DNA of 64,000 nucleotides from CAZDET01 sp964504335 (GTDB lineage Bacteria > Bacteroidota > Bacteroidia > Chitinophagales > Saprospiraceae): assembly GCA_964504335.1 (NCBI GenBank), contig CAZDET010000015.1:20984-84983 (forward strand), in the 5' to 3' direction. Below, in pieces: positions 63,807-64,000 of the stretch. The position numbers were made by a program, and so were the translations under genes. Positions within the stretch are counted from its first letter, which is position 1. The number at the start of each line of letters is the position of its first letter. The notes below the pieces were generated by a model, which was given only the letters and a program-made list of their open reading frames with translations, did no database searches and was not told the origin of the DNA.

Positions 63807-64000
63807 TGCCACCAAGGTGCGTCAGGGCATCATGGAGGACCTTAAGCGATAGCCCCCACCGCCCGGGACCAACTCTGTCTATTCCCATCTCATACCCGAC
63901 GGCACAATAAAACCGCATTTTCCCGGGTGCCGATAGGGCGCACGTATCAAATGCCGGAGAGAGTAAGTCCACCCGGCGGGACATAGCTCGGACCCCCGGC
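63807..64000. other. Terminal 194 bp without a gene
   Basis: No recognisable reading frame, RNA gene or repeat. The frame 63784-63984 on the minus strand shows no motif and overlaps the antitoxin end. It may be degraded sequence. Confidence 0.4.

Noticed and set aside
63807..64000. A RelE/ParE toxin after the antitoxin-like gene
   Set aside because: All frames in the region are interrupted, and none shows the toxin fold motifs.

Overview
This 64 kb window looks like chromosome of a moderately GC-rich (about 55%) member of the Bacteroidota, most likely a Saprospiria/Lewinella-type marine lineage. The evidence is a 1478-residue secreted protein ending in a type-B type IX secretion (CHU_C) domain, TonB receptors with and without a CarboxypepD_reg-like domain, a LytS/LytTR pair, an atpD-atpC unit detached from the other F-type ATPase genes, a heptaprenylglyceryl/geranylgeranylglyceryl phosphate synthase homologue, start codons without Shine-Dalgarno sequences, and several TAnnTTTG-type -7 boxes. 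The species is inference. There are two 100-N scaffold gaps, each inside a short intergenic hairpin repeat. I see no rRNA, tRNA, CRISPR, prophage or insertion sequence.

Layout. 0-4 kb: the end of a serine hydrolase, then a minus-strand pair of a small beta-rich protein and a caspase-family protease; the small protein resembles gasdermin N-domains and the pair is the leading candidate for an uncharacterised cell-suicide module. 4-10 kb: corA, then a sulfur-handling run (MBL-rhodanese-rhodanese protein, SulP permease, cytoplasmic rhodanese, lipoprotein rhodanese). 10-17.5 kb: secreted NTF2-like protein, DUF3089 hydrolase, orphan histidine kinase, TMEM220 protein, Tat-type sugar isomerase and a very tight adk operon ending in polyphosphate glucokinase. 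17.7-22.6 kb (minus): TPR protein, ECF sigma/membrane protein/CpxP-like set, and a LytTR two-component system. 22.8-29.3 kb: TPR protein plus TonB receptor, DUF2237, lpxH plus a secreted propeller-like protein, DUF5691.

29.4-32.4 kb carries atpD, atpC and prfA. 32.4-35.9 kb encodes a degenerate-peptidase/TolB-propeller/Omp85-like fusion. 36-41 kb: MBL hydrolase, TPR protein, SDR, an atypical photolyase homologue and a membrane protein. 41-45.5 kb: YqeY, rsmA, pdxA, a P1 peptidase and GGGP synthase. 45.6-49.3 kb: an Omp85-like protein and a BtuB-like TonB receptor. 49.5-52.8 kb: a two-gene operon joining a triplicated unknown domain plus SUKH to a cyclic-nucleotide-sensor/AlbA_2 protein, a second candidate novel system. 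52.9-64 kb: the T9SS surface protein, a Cys-cluster acidic protein, a GNAT-nitrilase fusion, an S9 peptidase, a PhoD-like phosphatase and an orphan antitoxin-like gene.

Most of the window is housekeeping or cell-envelope content. The two accessory-looking loci (597-3408 and 49577-52810) deserve the closest attention. All family assignments are from reading translated sequence and motifs; no database search was run.
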